Shown: positions 1 through 12,408 of the stretch, one piece after another | Position numbering within the stretch: the first letter of the stretch is position 1 | How the letters are laid out: each line of letters starts with the position of its first letter | Assembly (NCBI GenBank): GCA_028532985.1 | Contig: JANCIK010000001.1 | Span: 744,001 to 808,000 of the forward strand | Reading direction: 5' to 3' | Length of the DNA stretch: 64,000 nucleotides | Source of the DNA: Stropharia rugosoannulata | Taxonomy: Eukaryota > Basidiomycota > Agaricomycetes > Agaricales > Strophariaceae | Notes under the pieces: model-generated | What the model was told of the DNA's origin: nothing | Databases searched by the model: none | What the model saw: the letters and a program-made list of their open reading frames with translations, nothing else | Program-made: the position numbers and the translations under genes

Positions 1-1612
1 ATCAGAGCCACTGCAGCACTTTGATCAAACATGCCTTCCACAAAACTCTTTAATGGACATTGCATGAAGTACTACGTATTGGGAGCATTAACGTCTCTTT
101 TCTCAAAACAGCTTTGTCTGCGATAGCGGTACTGCCGCTATTGTCGCCTGGATTGACCTTTTCCGCAGTTTCGCCGTCATCCTCATGATGCATTTAATAT
201 ATGCTAGCTGCTATGCACGGCTCAAAATACAAGTCAGTATCTTATCAAGAGCTGTTATAGACACTGCTGCCAACCTGAAATCCTCGGGGCATTTCCAATG
301 CGATGGGTTTATCCAGACTTGAAGCTTTGAAGCTTTATGCATTGATGTATAATATAAATATAGATCACTGCTGGAGAGTACTTAAGTCGAGGGGCTGGGC
401 GCTAAGCGGACTTTAAAACTCTATGACACCGAGGGCATCAGAATCAAATCCGTTGAACTAGCTGTCTTCCCTTGGTCTTCCCAACTTTGTCTCGAACTAT
501 TCTTTACCTATTCTGAACTCCCTCTGAGCCTCGAGATGCCCCAACACATGTTGAACGTCATTGCTCATTTGTAATTATTTCCGTCAAGTTTTGTCGATTT
601 TGTTGATTTTCGCGCTGCAATACGGTGGTTGTTCAGGCGTGCTGGATTCACACTCGTATACTCTCAGGCACACGGGCTCGAGGCAGGCACAATCTTGCAC
701 TCTACAAGTCAAATATGATGTATCGTGACCTGTACTTGATGGCAAGGCGCTTGGATATCATCTCTAAATGATTTGAAAGAGCCCTCGGATGTTGAGATAT
801 TTGCAGTACTGTTTCATTGGGCCTAACCGAGAGCAAAAGTGTTATGTTCCTAGGTGTGGACCCTCTCAATTAATCTAATAATTTCAAGTGCTCAAGCGCT
901 CATGCATTAATAGAATCGGATACGTTCATCTGGGTGAGACTTTAGCTTATTCCCCTTGTTGTATAACTTCCGCTAAAGAGATGTCATTGGAGTGATTACC
1001 ACGCCCACCTTGTTATGGTAACCATCTTCAGCAGCAGCACGATCATTGACGAGCTTTAAGCGGTGTTGAACGATACTGCGTCCTCAACCTATTACAGATG
1101 GTATGTGTAGATAACCTGGCACTTAATGGTTGGTACACTCAATAGGCCGTTGAAAGCTAAGCATTCGCTCAAAGTTTATCTTCTTGTTATGTATTTCCTC
1201 TCGGAACCACTGCTCGTGGGACTGCAGATTGGGTACGTGTTACTGAATCCATTCATTATCCCAATTGAATGGTATCTGCATAGGCTGAGGTGGGCGCTTA
1301 ACTCAGGCACTTTGGGGCCAATAAAACATATTGGATCAAGTGTATGTATTTCACCATCATCGCATTATGTATGTGAGAAGCTCGGGCTTGCCACGATGGC
1401 TCATGCGGAACGTAATACCGGGGTAAGTGTTGCAAATGGATTCCGGTGATATAGGCTGATATTTATGCCTACTGGAGAAGACTGAAGAGTGCTGGCAGTA
1501 GATTCAATTCAAAAGTAGAATGGCATATAGGGATGGGACGGTCATATGTAGAGTAAACATAATTTTGAGGCTATATAAAACGCTTATTCATTCAGGGACT
1601 GTAGAGCAAGAG
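1..1612. other. stretch without a recognisable gene
   Basis: No exon chain with a recognisable protein could be built on either strand. The longest open stretch (1126-1449, +) gives a hydrophobic 107-residue peptide with no family resemblance and no supporting splice context. It could be decayed sequence linked to the broken P450 just downstream. Confidence 0.5.
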
Positions 1613-2599
1613 ATGGAACCCACATTCGTCCACGATGCCCCCTCCACGACAATTCTACCCTTTATCACAGTCTTGATGTTTGTATTCCTTGGATGCTACG
1701 TCCTCCGTCAGCGAGGTGTGAGTTCTTTTGTTACTGAACACATTGCATTGGAGGACATGAAGCGAAGCTTACTTTCTCTGTATAGTTGGTCCATATTCCA
1801 ACAGTCGGGCTTTCCGATCCGTTCTTGTCGTGGATATCTGTCGCACACTACTTCTTCGACGCTCACAGCGTTCTAGCGCGGGGATATGTATTGGTAAGTA
1901 AGCTTGCCTCCAAATTTGCCTGTTCAACCAAGATCTGATGGAGGATTCTCAGTAGCCCCAAGGAACTTTCAGGTTGGCTACATTCTATGGCTGGACGTTC
2001 ATTTTAAATGGAAGGAAATATGTCGATGATCTCGCTCGATCGAGCCCCAGCACGCTAAGCAGCGTGAATCGCAAGGAATGCACACAATATCAGATGGTAA
2101 GCTATACAAAAGATAGTCACTATCTACACGACCTAAATCTTATTGCAGTGGTCATATCAAAAGCCGTTATAGAAGACTATACCTTCTCGGATAGACTCAG
2201 AGTACCTAGAGGTGTGAACGTGGGTATTTGCTCGACACCATGCGGCCAATAAGTATCTCAACCCTGAGGTGTTTGACGGGTTCCGCCATGTTCGTGACTA
2301 ATGGTCAAGTCAAATTCCAGCAACGGGACCTACACTGGACTACCATGCATTTGGCCATGGCAGATCTGCATGGTTAGTTCTGAGTTGTTTTTAATCAACC
2401 GCATACCAGTCCTGGACGTTTCCTTGCAATAATGGAAATTAAGATAATGCTGGCACATCTCATCCTTCACTATGAATTCCGCTTAGAAAAGGACGAGTAC
2501 CCGAAAAAGTTTTATCGGGACGCCAACGCACACACTAAGATGCTGTTTAGGAAACGACAACAAGCGAGTAACAACAGAGGTTCTGGTCGAGTATTGTAG
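1613..2599 (+). pseudogene. cytochrome P450 remnant, internally deleted
   Basis: The 5' part encodes a P450 N-terminus: a membrane anchor (start at 1613), a proline hinge followed by the IPTVGLSDPFLSW motif, then the GYVL and ATFYGW segments usual in fungal membrane P450s. The 3' part encodes the end of the same family: the DYTFSD..VPRGVNV strand, a YLNPEVFDGFR segment, the heme-binding loop GHGRSACPGRF (its Cys codon split by an intron at about 2371-2429) and a typical RKRQQ-like tail ending at 2599. The middle of the enzyme, roughly 250 residues with the I-helix and ExxR motif, is absent. The frame shifts near 2240, and a TAA (about 2251) and a TAA near 2309 interrupt the reading frame. A TAG also sits where the family has a Tyr, near 1953, although a splice site could skip it. 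The heme ligand Cys survives, but no working enzyme can be made. The live paralogue must be elsewhere in the genome, if it exists. Confidence 0.82.
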
Positions 2600-2768
2600 A
2601 GTATACGCGGTGACTTGAACAAGTTGGGCTTCGTTATATTGAAAGTGTGCTATTAATGTCTTTAGGCGTTTTAGCAATGTGAAGGAAGGCAGTAATTAGC
2701 CCTAACTCAGGGGCTTATTCTATTCTAAGAATTCATGCAAGATCGACGGGAGCGCTCTCACGGAAGCG

Positions 2769-4596
2769 TTAAAGCTTTGAGGAAGTTACTCGGAGAGCGT
2801 TGTTTTCCTTTGAGAATTTGTGCTTCAGGAATAGTGCAATGTCCTCCGCTACAAACTTGAACATTAGCCATCGTTTCAGGAGCCCGTTTGAATGGAATAA
2901 GTAATTACCAAACTCTTTGGGTTTCTCTTGGACACACTGCAGATGAACTATTGACCAACACATTCACATAGAGAACTGCCAAACTTACCAGATGCCCTGC
3001 TCCAGGGATCATCACATTAGAAACATTGGTGGATCGGCGCCATCCCACCCTTTGTGATATTTGACGCCCGCCGACCCTGTCGGACATCGTAATAAGTACA
3101 TCGAACTCAACTCGGGAGACATGATGCAGGTCTTACAAATTGCTTGCGTCATCTCTCCCGCCAAATATCCAGCGCAGTTCAACGCGCTCGTCCAGTGTAG
3201 GCAGAAGCTCCCATGCCTCGGACATCGTGCGGTTCTCAGTGTACTCACTGGCCTCGCAAGCAGGCGGACATTTGAGGTGTACTTGACCGGTGCGCGAGTC
3301 CTGGTACATACCATACGCGATATGTGCGTCGAGTACGGCTGGGTCAAACGCACGGAAGACAGCTGCTTTCAGCAAGGCTTTCTTCGCATCTTCCCTATGT
3401 GTGATGATTGTAATAGGTCAAATAAAGTTCGAGGCGGTGAGATAGTGAATGCAGACCTGGAAGGCCAGGACGACCGTCTACCCAGAGCCCCCATGAACAC
3501 GGCTGTTCTCATGCCGCGCGTGTCGGGCGCAGGTGGAAAAATTGTCGTCTCTACAGGAATTATTGTGTTGAAGAGCTGTGGGTAACTTATCCCACACATT
3601 ACACTAAGGCGCATCAGCATTTATCGGGGAAGGTATATGCTGCTTCAGCTCACGTTCCGTCCCCGCCCATGGAATGTCCCATGCCGATGATCCTTCGGTC
3701 AGTGAAGCCATTCTTCAGCCTGGCAGAGCTCTGCTCATCCGGAAGACGCGATAGGACGCGCGGGAGGGTCTTTCCAAAGGAATCGCTTCCGTCAGGGAGA
3801 TGATTAATGAGAAAATTGGCAAGATCGCGCCCAACATCTGAACGATCAGCTGTAGACACATAATCGTCAGCCTTAGTACTATCCACTAACATAGAAAGTC
3901 ACCTACGAAATTTAGGTATATAGCGTCCATTGACCAGTGCAGAGTCACCATGGTTTACCGCATCCATTGCCCATATTTCGTCAATCTGCACTGATCCAGA
4001 TCCAGATGTCTCTGTCAATTCAATAAGGCGCTTAAATGCTGGCTCCCATAACTGTAATTGTGGTAACTGAGTTAAACTGAATGGGGTGTTACGGCAAGTT
4101 AATAACGTACTTCCTTATGAAAGCCGACGGGATGCAACGCCACAATAGTTATGCCTTTGCCGTTGGGAGACGGGTTATTCCTCCTGATTCGAAGAATCGC
4201 ATTCCAGAGTCCTTGCTCTGCGACACGAATATGTGCCGCAGGGTCCGGGAACGCCTTATCAGCCTCCCTCTTCTCCCATAGCATTCTCTCCATTGTCTGC
4301 GTCATCCACTTCTTTCTATCCTCTTTACCAGGTAGCTCTTCCGTCGACGGGATTACGACAGTATCTGGAGGGCACCAAGCACGCGGAAAGGCCGCCGGGA
4401 GAATGTGCAGTGAGAGCGTATGTGTAGGACCAAAGGCACATACTCGATTGAGGTTCTCTGGTAATGGATTGGGTAGTGGCGCAAGCTTTGTCGGCTTGAA
4501 AAGTGGTGCTAGACGACGTCGAGGGTTGACACTGGGATAACCGTGTAGTGGTCCAATAGGCTGAGGATAGTGCGGTTTGCCAGAAAGAGGATCCAT
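2769..4596 (-). CDS. alpha/beta-hydrolase family protein
   Basis: Six or so exons read leftwards from ATG 4596. Exon 1 (to about 4104) gives a Pro-rich N-terminus, then a lid-like segment with WMTQTMERMLWEKREADKAF. Later exons give EIWAMDAVNHGDSALVNG (about 3930-4070), the nucleophile elbow GHSMGGDGT (Ser near 3670), a PQLFNTIIPVET strand, WIFGGRDD with the likely acid residue (near 3140), and PGAGHL with the catalytic His (near 3000). The tail ends at 2769. Several exon joins were checked by phase: the join after the elbow works only with the acceptor that yields TYPQLFN. The architecture matches fungal serine hydrolases annotated as toxin-biosynthesis-like or lipase-like alpha/beta-hydrolases; the substrate cannot be told. 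The gene lies tail to tail with the P450 remnant. The first exon is certain. The 3' exon limits are less so. Confidence 0.8.
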
Positions 4597-6997
4597 GAGG
4601 TATGCTCAATAGTTATAGGGTAATCGATCGGGGCTAAAAATGTTCTTTGAGACGTGTCCTGATACTCAAGGTGGCTGGACTTTGTATTAAAGGTTCAAGT
4701 GAGTCGATACTCGTCGCCATACCTTTCTCAGTGCATTCAAGAACCACTAATGGGCATTCACATTCTCCGCAACACCATTTTGATCGGCAACACATGCTGC
4801 CGTGCCGGCCTTAACCTTAACCCCTCTTGCCTCCAACTTACCTTGGCCCGGAACTTAACCAAAACTTACCTCTCAGAAATATAACAGAAATATGATACAT
4901 ACCTCAAAAGTTACTACTGCTAGGGCATGCATTTGGTATTACAAGGTAGGCAAAAGCAAGTACATGAGGAGTACTCGGGGTCAACAAGAGTATGGAAACT
5001 GACTTTCGCTTTATCGACGCTCGCATGCTTGGTTCTGACAATACTAACCGTCAATATTGGGCTTCAGCGTTTGCGGATTTTCTACAACGATGCGACGACC
5101 TAGCACAATTACGCCTGTCCTTGGCCTGCCCCCAGTCCCCACTGTAGTCTGACCACTGACGGTATGTAGCAATCAAGCAGCAATGGTCACCGGTCATTGT
5201 TATTGTCGCCCGCAAGACATGTCTGGATATTTAAAATTAGTAAGTCTGTATAAATATGAGTATTTTTGGTTTTTCGAGGACGTTAAAGCTTGCTGCACGC
5301 TTGAAGTTGGTATGAATTGGATTGGAACAAGGTTGGAAGCAAGTTGGTGGCTGGGCCATCCGATGTCATGAACGGATTACATAACCATCAAATTCCCAGC
5401 CCACCGCCTGACACGATCTAATTATGAACTTCATCCCTCTCTTCTACCATCTATCGGACATCCTGTCTGCGTCGCTTCCTGCGCTGCTAACTCTCTACCA
5501 AGAAGGCACATTAATGTTTACTGCTAAACGCAAACTCAAGTCTACTGAAACACAAGGACCCACCATTATAACAGTGACGTATTACACTTGACGACGTTAA
5601 CCGTTAGACGCCTATGCCCCGTACCCCACTGGTTTGTCTTATCCAAGTTCCGATGTCCAGAAGTTATCACAGAAGTGTATAACCATATATACAGTTTAAA
5701 GGTCATGATGATACTACACATAGTTGCTTGGAAACGACTTGGTTTGAAGCACACCTACGACCTTGGATGTCATCCGAATGCGATGGGCTGAATCATCGTG
5801 GAGCAAGGTTGATTTTCCTCTTAAATGGAAGCAGGGTGCCCAGGTACGACATTGAGTCTGTTAAACATTTCTTCACTCATTTACCTGTCTTGAAGTTTCA
5901 CTGTCTGAAGTCGGAGTCCGTGCTGTGCATAAGCAACTGTTGATGCTTCTTGGATGCTCTGTCATACAAAAAGGAGTGCTTGATCTTTTGTTAGACCTGG
6001 TAAGTTGTGGCACCACATGCACTAAGAGCCCCACCAACGTAGATCTCTTGATGTAGACCTCCGAGATGACTGTCTCTTGCTTCCGAACCCGAAGGTCCTA
6101 AAATATGCTTTCTTCTACAGGATGCAAGAAAAATCCGCAGATTACAGCTTTGACTACCATAATCTTTGAGTCATCCACTCATCTAATAGCTCTTGAAAAT
6201 CTCTATAGCGTCATAGCGCGACAACTTGGCTTCAATTTTGGGTGAAGGTCCTTCATAGGTCGTAGCTGCGCCACGATTTTTTTTCTGAGGCAGTGCTTCG
6301 ACTCGTCAGCATTTACGCCTTGTGGCATCAATTAAGAACATGCGTGCGTACTATGTTACATTGGCCCTGCTTCCCAACTTAATCTGATTAGCACTTTTGT
6401 CTAGCCGGTGCTTCCCGCCACCAATTGTCTATTTTGACTATCTTCAGACTTGCGTATAAAATGACGCGACTTCTCGTAAATGGCTCAGAATCTCCTAGAG
6501 ACTCGGTCGTTCGGACATATGGCACGTCGGTTCTCACAGATGTCAGCAGATATATGCCGCTGCGAACAGGGTGTATCAAAACAGATCTAGCCCACGGTTC
6601 GAGCCTCAATGCCTCGGACATGTTCATCGTGCTGGAGCAGGCGACCCATTTACGCGCAATTTCCGACGTCCTTCGCAATCTTAAGGGGTTACTCAAGTGA
6701 GCTCTTATCTTATCGATGGTCTGTCTGAGAGGCGCATCACTCATGTTGTTGACATGGTAGAAATCGAAGTCTGCTAGGAAGCGAAAATATACTCCATCCA
6801 TCTTGTTCTGGGATAACCTAGGGAGACGGCTTTTTTCTGGACGCCTCGAGGCCATTGTCGCGTGACAGGCAAGTGACAGGACGCGTCTGCTGACCGCGTG
6901 CGGAGTTTGTTTGTTAAATTGGAGCTCCGTATGAAAAACGCGTTTACACAACGGACGCGGTCTAACACGTGACATTTCCCTTATCACCTCAACACCC
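4597..6997. other. gene-free stretch
   Basis: No coding exon chain was recognised over 2.4 kb. A reading frame on the minus strand at 6388-6999 is open for 203 codons but resembles no family, and it covers the likely promoter of the gene starting at 6998. A patch around 5728-5943 (+) is open but short and unrecognisable. The left end holds the promoter of the hydrolase gene. Confidence 0.5.
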
Positions 6998-9314
6998 ATG
7001 TCAAACCATCTTCCGCGCCAGCCCTCTGTCTTGGGCTACGGCCGGAGACGCACAGAAACGCAGGAATATCGTCAAAAGCCATCTGTATCGACCTGGACGC
7101 CTCGCTATGCGGATTATGCCTCCTTCTCGAGCTCTCCTCCACGCTCTTCTTCTCCACCGCGGACGCCATATTCGAGCTACAGCTACGGATACGCACACAT
7201 AAGGTCAAGCCCTGAAATTGCAGCAGACGTCGCTTTTCGTGGGATAGGCAAACATTCCGAAGATCCGCACTCATGGGCGCGGCGGCATACGACGTACGCA
7301 CCTGCCAAGTACTCGGCGTCCGCATACACCCGCCTCCCTCAACAACGTCAATACCCATCTGATCCCGACTACCCGCCTCAGTCAGATTTTGATGTTTCGG
7401 AGTTCTCTGAAGAAGTCGACCACGACATCCTGGACCTGGAGTCGGAGCCCACTAGCGAGGGGACGCCAGGTCAAAGCTCCGGGGTATATTCTGACAGTGA
7501 GGAAGAAGATATTCGGGACGATGAAGACGCATACGGCTATAGTTTTGGCTACGCCTCAACTCGCGCCACTTTTTTCCGCACATCTGCCGAGCGAGGGCAG
7601 TGGAAGAGCAACCCCATGCCACCTACACCCGTCCAATCCCTCTTGCAGACACGGAAGTCACTCCCAGATGTTTCCCGAGCAGCTACGCCGATTATTTCAC
7701 CTACAGAGCCGCCACCCCGCACCATTTCTGAGCCTGCATCATCCGCCCCCACTGCAACACTTGATGGTACATCGCAAAATCAGGATCTTCCGGACCGTGC
7801 GATGGAAGATACCACGTCAGGGCCAGACTCCGCCTCCATTCCCATCAATCCTCCGATAGAGGAGGAAACCGATTCCCCGCAGACGCTCCCGTCCTTGCTG
7901 AGCGACCGGGGAAGTAGTATCGATGCCGATATCCACGATATCCCTTCCTCTCCTTTGCCGTCGTCTTCGCCCCCCACGTCGCCTGCCTTTTCTGTCTCAA
8001 GATTCTCGCGATCCGTATCCCCCGTCTTCTTAGACCGTGAGCCTTCCTTGACCAGGAGCTCGTCGCCTCTCTCTGAACTACCCGATGACGACGATGCCTG
8101 GGACGATATGGACGTAGTGCCTTCTGAGGGCGATGTCGTCGATAACAAGGTAAGCTAAACCGACTTACATGTCATTTCACATCTCCAACGGTTTTACTGT
8201 AGGACATCGCATTATCAGCGGAATTAAAGGTGGAGGACGAGCCCCCTACAGATATTGAGCCCGCACAAGAAACGTTATCGGCACCCATCCAAACAGAAGC
8301 AAAGTTTAACCTTGGTAGCGACAAGAACGGCTCCGATTCCCCTTTATCTGCCAAGGACGAAAATACCTCATCAATTTCGCAATACCGCGCTCCTGTTCAG
8401 ACACAGGATACTACGCTTTCCAGTAGCAAAACTAACTCCTTATGTGTCCCATTGGAAGTGTTGCCCATACGTGACGACGATTCGAGAGACCCTGAAGCCC
8501 CCAAAGATAAGGAGAAGCGGAAGAAGAAGGCGTCTAGTGAAGGTCCGGTGAAGAAGAAACGCAAGTTGGGGAGTGAGGCGGAAGCATCGTCATCAACCGC
8601 GAACGCTAAGAGTACGGTCGACGATAATGAGCACGAGAAGGAGAATGAAGCTATATCGGAACCGCCTGCACGGAAGTCCAAGCAGAAAGCCGCCAGCGAC
8701 GAACCTGCGAAAGCGGAAAGCTCTGCTTCTGCTCCATCGAAGAAAGGCAGTAGAACACGCCGGTCGAAAAAGCGAGCTTCCTCAGTTTACTACGACCCAT
8801 CCGAGAACGAAGACTATGACTCCCCGCTTGACGACGAGACTGCGGCGCTACATGCCCAAATGTGCGGGATGCTGATTGAAGCGATGGCAATGTCGAGAGC
8901 GTCATCCCTGCCCGTGTCTACGCTATATAAACTTGTGATGCAAAATCAGCCCGCGTTGAAGACGCAAAGGCCGGAGCGGGAATGGCTTCGCATATTTGAC
9001 CGGATATTGCATTCAGGCGAAGCAGGGAGGGGATGCGGTATGTTTGGCAAAGTGGAGAGCAGTGGGAAGGTGGGTACTGTTTTCGTGGATCTGCTCTTGA
9101 TGATTCTCATGCATTATTTCAGGATGAATCGAATCGTCCATTAGAGGCACAGTGGTTCTACGTCCCCGAGATGGATGAAGATCAGGAGCGTGCATCCGTA
9201 ATCAAGGCAATGATGCCCCGCCCAGCGAAGCGAAGTGAGACGAAGAAGTATAAACAGTATTATTGGCGTCCGCTTGGAAAAATATCGACGTGGGACTCGG
9301 AGGATGCTCTATAG
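6998..9314 (+). CDS. disordered, probably nuclear protein with conserved C-terminal module
   Basis: Three exons: 6998-8149, 8203-9069 and 9123-9314, with clean GT..AG junctions that keep phase. The first about 600 residues are low complexity: Ser/Pro/Tyr-rich at the N-terminus, several acidic clusters, then Lys-rich stretches such as KKKRK and KSKQK that look like nuclear localisation signals. The last about 150 residues are different, being compact and balanced in composition: a helix with MLIEAMAMSRASSLPVSTLY, a REWLRIFDRILHSG segment, a glycine-rich turn GCGMFGKV and the tail LEAQWFYVPEMDEDQERA ... KYKQYYWRPL. This looks like a small folded domain, possibly winged-helix-like, that recruits the protein to chromatin or a complex. 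That is inference from composition only. No named family was recognised. Confidence 0.82.
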
Positions 9315-9731
9315 CGCATTCTGCGGACATTTTCTATCTTTCGTGGTTGTGTTCCTATCTTCCATCCATTCTTCTGCATCCTAGGTAGTCGTTTTAGCTA
9401 TCTTTCGCTAAGCTCATTTCATAGTCCCATCCCACCGTCGAGGTGGTCTAATGCTGTTCTTCAGGTTGCTGGAGTCTTTTTGTTCCCCTTCCACACTTTC
9501 TCTCTCTTGTTATTATGGTTATTATTTGTTCTGTGTTTTTTTGTTTTGTTTCCTGTGCAATTCCTGTGTTAAAAGTCGAAAGTCGAATTAAAGAATGATG
9601 ATGCGCTCCGGAGGTCTTGCCAAATACAACCAAACACGTTCTCAAATTTCTGGACTTGTGCAAAGGGTGTGTCTGCTTCACCCGCTTCATTCGCGACCTA
9701 CATTTCTTGTCTCGTTCTTGAGCATCTTATT

Positions 9732-12035
9732 ATGAAGCGGGGAGCGTCAGAAGTAGCGGTTGACTCGGGAAATGCCAAAAAAGCTAAAACAGTCGCTGAA
9801 CCGGCACCCGTGGCCGCTAACAGCGGCGACGGTGAGTGGACGAAGGTGGAGAAGAGGAAGAAAAAGAAAGCAGGTCGAGCGGAGGCGCGAGAACAAGTGT
9901 GTATTCCCCTCTCTCCCAGGAATGGCTGCTTTCCTGGTTAGTACCTCCCATCACGCACCCTGACCGTGGCATGCAGATGGCACACCCCAGATTTATGTAC
10001 TCCAACACAGAAATCGTCAAGCGCAGTCATGCGGTATCTATCGACGTGAGCCATAGCTTAGAAGCATTCTGCTCGTAGTGCGGGGACTGACAATAGGTTA
10101 GGATGTCCGGGATCTCGTGCTGCATCTTGTCGCAGATGCGCCGCCCCCGAATTGGCTCCGCGTGGAGGTGGGTTGAAGGTACACTACTGGCAACGGGACG
10201 GGCGCTAATCTCACGATTTGTAGAACTGCAACATGATCCAGAAAGTGGTCGCGCTTCTCGTGCCAGGCTTGACGCCTGAGCTGCTCTCTCTGCCCCCTCT
10301 CCCGACATCCGCGACCGTGAACCCAAACCTGCCACTATCGATACCCCTTCTGACGCCGACGGACATCGAGACGGGTCGCGCGAATATACCCTTCATCGCG
10401 AGCACGTTCAGCCATGCATGCCCGACGCGGGCGCCGGGCGACCAGACGCGGATGCATAGCGTGCTTAGCTCATTCTTCACGGGCCCCGTCAGCGGCGAGG
10501 AGAAGAAGCGTCGGCTGACGCAACGGGTGCAATGTAAGTCGATTTTACTGGCTGCTTGTTTCGCCATGTCTTTGTGGTGTGAGTTGCGGGTTGACTTAGG
10601 CGCCATGCGTATTAGCAGAGATCAACAAGTCGGACCCGATGCAGTATTTGCTTTCGCTAGAGCAGATGATTGAGAACGACTATCCGGTCCCGTCGTATAT
10701 GGCCGATGTGTTCGAGCGGCCGCAAGGGTGGCTGGAGACCCCCGAGCCTGCTGCGGACGAGAGTAAAACGGGAGTCAAGATATATGCTATCGATTGCGAG
10801 ATGGTGCGTGGTATAGCATGGCTCCTTCAACTATAACTAATGCGCCGTATACAGTGCGTCACGGAAGACGGGAAGGAACTCACACGAGTCTGTCTGATCG
10901 ACTTTACATCGGGAATCGTCGTATACGACCGGCTTGTCAAGCCTGCTAAACCTATCATCGACTATCTAACACGATGGTCGGGGATAACTGCTGAACAGCT
11001 GAATCCTGTAACCACCACTCATGCACAAGTCCAAGCGCACATAATGCGTCTCCTGTCCCCTCCTCCGAACCCATTTTCCATCTCAAAGTCTTCTGTACCT
11101 CCCGCTACCCCCATCCTCCTTGGGCACTCACTCGAGTCCGACTTGAAAGCCCTTAAAATCAGTCACCCGCGGTGTATCGACACTGCTCTACTCTACCATC
11201 ATCCTCGAGGACGACCACTCAAGCCAGGTCTCGCGTGGCTCACGAAGAAGTGGTGCGGGCGGGCGATCCAGACACGCGGCGAAGGCGGGCACGATCCGGA
11301 GGAAGATGCACGAGCATGTCTTGACCTCCTGAAGAAGAAGCTCGAGAACGGGCCCGGATACGGCGAATTCAAGATCGACTTCGAGACCATTTTCGAGCGC
11401 ATGGGGCGCTCCAACGGACGCGCGAGTGGAGGCCCGGTCAAGAGCGCGGTTGTCGACCATGGCAACCCCGGCGTGATGCACGGAGCGAAGGCCGACACCG
11501 CGATTGGATGCAAATCGGATGAGGAAGTATTCAAAGGCATAATGGACGTGGTGCCATCTCACCAATTCGTGTTTGCGCGCTTCATGGAGCTGGCGCAAAA
11601 ACTTGGCTGTGAGTCGCGATATTCCGTTATATACTTGATGTCTCCCTTGTTGCTCACTGCTTATATGAAGGGGTGACGCCTAAAGCTTCCGCTGACCAGG
11701 TTCCTCTTGCATCACCATCTGCTAACCCAGATCCTCCGCCATCGGCAGAGGAGCTCACACCCGTCCTGGCAGCTCTGAACGCGCATCTGAAAGCACTGCA
11801 CGCGGCGCTTCCACCGCGCACGGCGATAGTGATTTTCACAGGGCATTCCGACCCGCGACGCATGTCACTCCTCAACGCGCGCAAAAATGCATTTGAAAAT
11901 GCCCTGAAAAGTGGGAAGACGCCCGAAGAAATCCGTCCGTTGGGTCTGACGTGGTCGGCGACGGATGCACGGGATCTGGAAGAGGCAGTAGAACTTGCCC
12001 GGAGAGGGCTTTTGTTTTTAGGGATCAAGCAGTGA
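9732..12035 (+). CDS. REX1: REX1/RNH70-type 3'-5' RNA exonuclease
   Basis: Seven exons (9732-9896, 9977-10045, 10102-10167, 10224-10533, 10616-10803, 10855-11608, 11671-12035) join in phase. The N-terminus is basic with a KRKKKK cluster, fitting a nuclear protein. The DEDDh exonuclease core starts with IYAIDCEM (first Asp and Glu; the Met/Cys codons are split by an intron), continues with the GITAEQL segment, GHSLESDLKAL (second Asp) and ends with HDPEEDARACLDL (His and last Asp). All catalytic residues are present. The extra about 230 residues after the core are typical of Rex1 and not of the short Rex3/Rex4 proteins. Yeast Rex1 trims 5S rRNA, tRNA and 5.8S precursors; the same role is likely here. 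The acceptor at 10615 was chosen because the nearby alternative makes a stop codon. Confidence 0.92.
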
Positions 12036-12132
12036 AGCGATGAAACGCCAACTATGCTTCTGATTGTTGTCTATCTACTGTTGTGGATTTAATTCTATGG
12101 TGCATGTAACACATTCATTTTTCTTTGGCAGT

Positions 12133-12153
12133 GGTGACCGGTGACCGGTGACC
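12133..12153. repeat. three 7-bp tandem copies
   Basis: GGTGACC occurs three times head to tail between the convergent REX1 and RBR genes (the 12036-12408 interval otherwise shows nothing). It is too short to call a minisatellite. Confidence 0.8.
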
Positions 12154-12408
12154 CCACCGTATACGATACGGTTTGCGAGGTTTCAAATTTCAAATCTAGA
12201 CTCAGTAACTAAGTTGTCGTGAGGTATGACAGACGGTCAGGAAAATATGTATTTCTACAGCAAAGGTACTAGCACAGATGTTACTAAGCAAAGACAAGAC
12301 AAGGTAAAAACGATGGATGCAGGTCATGACAGCAAGGTAGGAAGTATGGAAGGGGTAATAAGATTGTCGATAGAGGTAGTAGGAGTGAGAGTAAATTGTT
12401 CCCTGTAA

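Noticed and set aside
5728..5943. Possible F-box/LRR fragment
   Set aside because: Short, no diagnostic motif, and no adjoining exon could be found.
6388..6999. 203-codon open frame on the minus strand
   Set aside because: No family resemblance, no splice support, and it covers the promoter of the gene starting at 6998.
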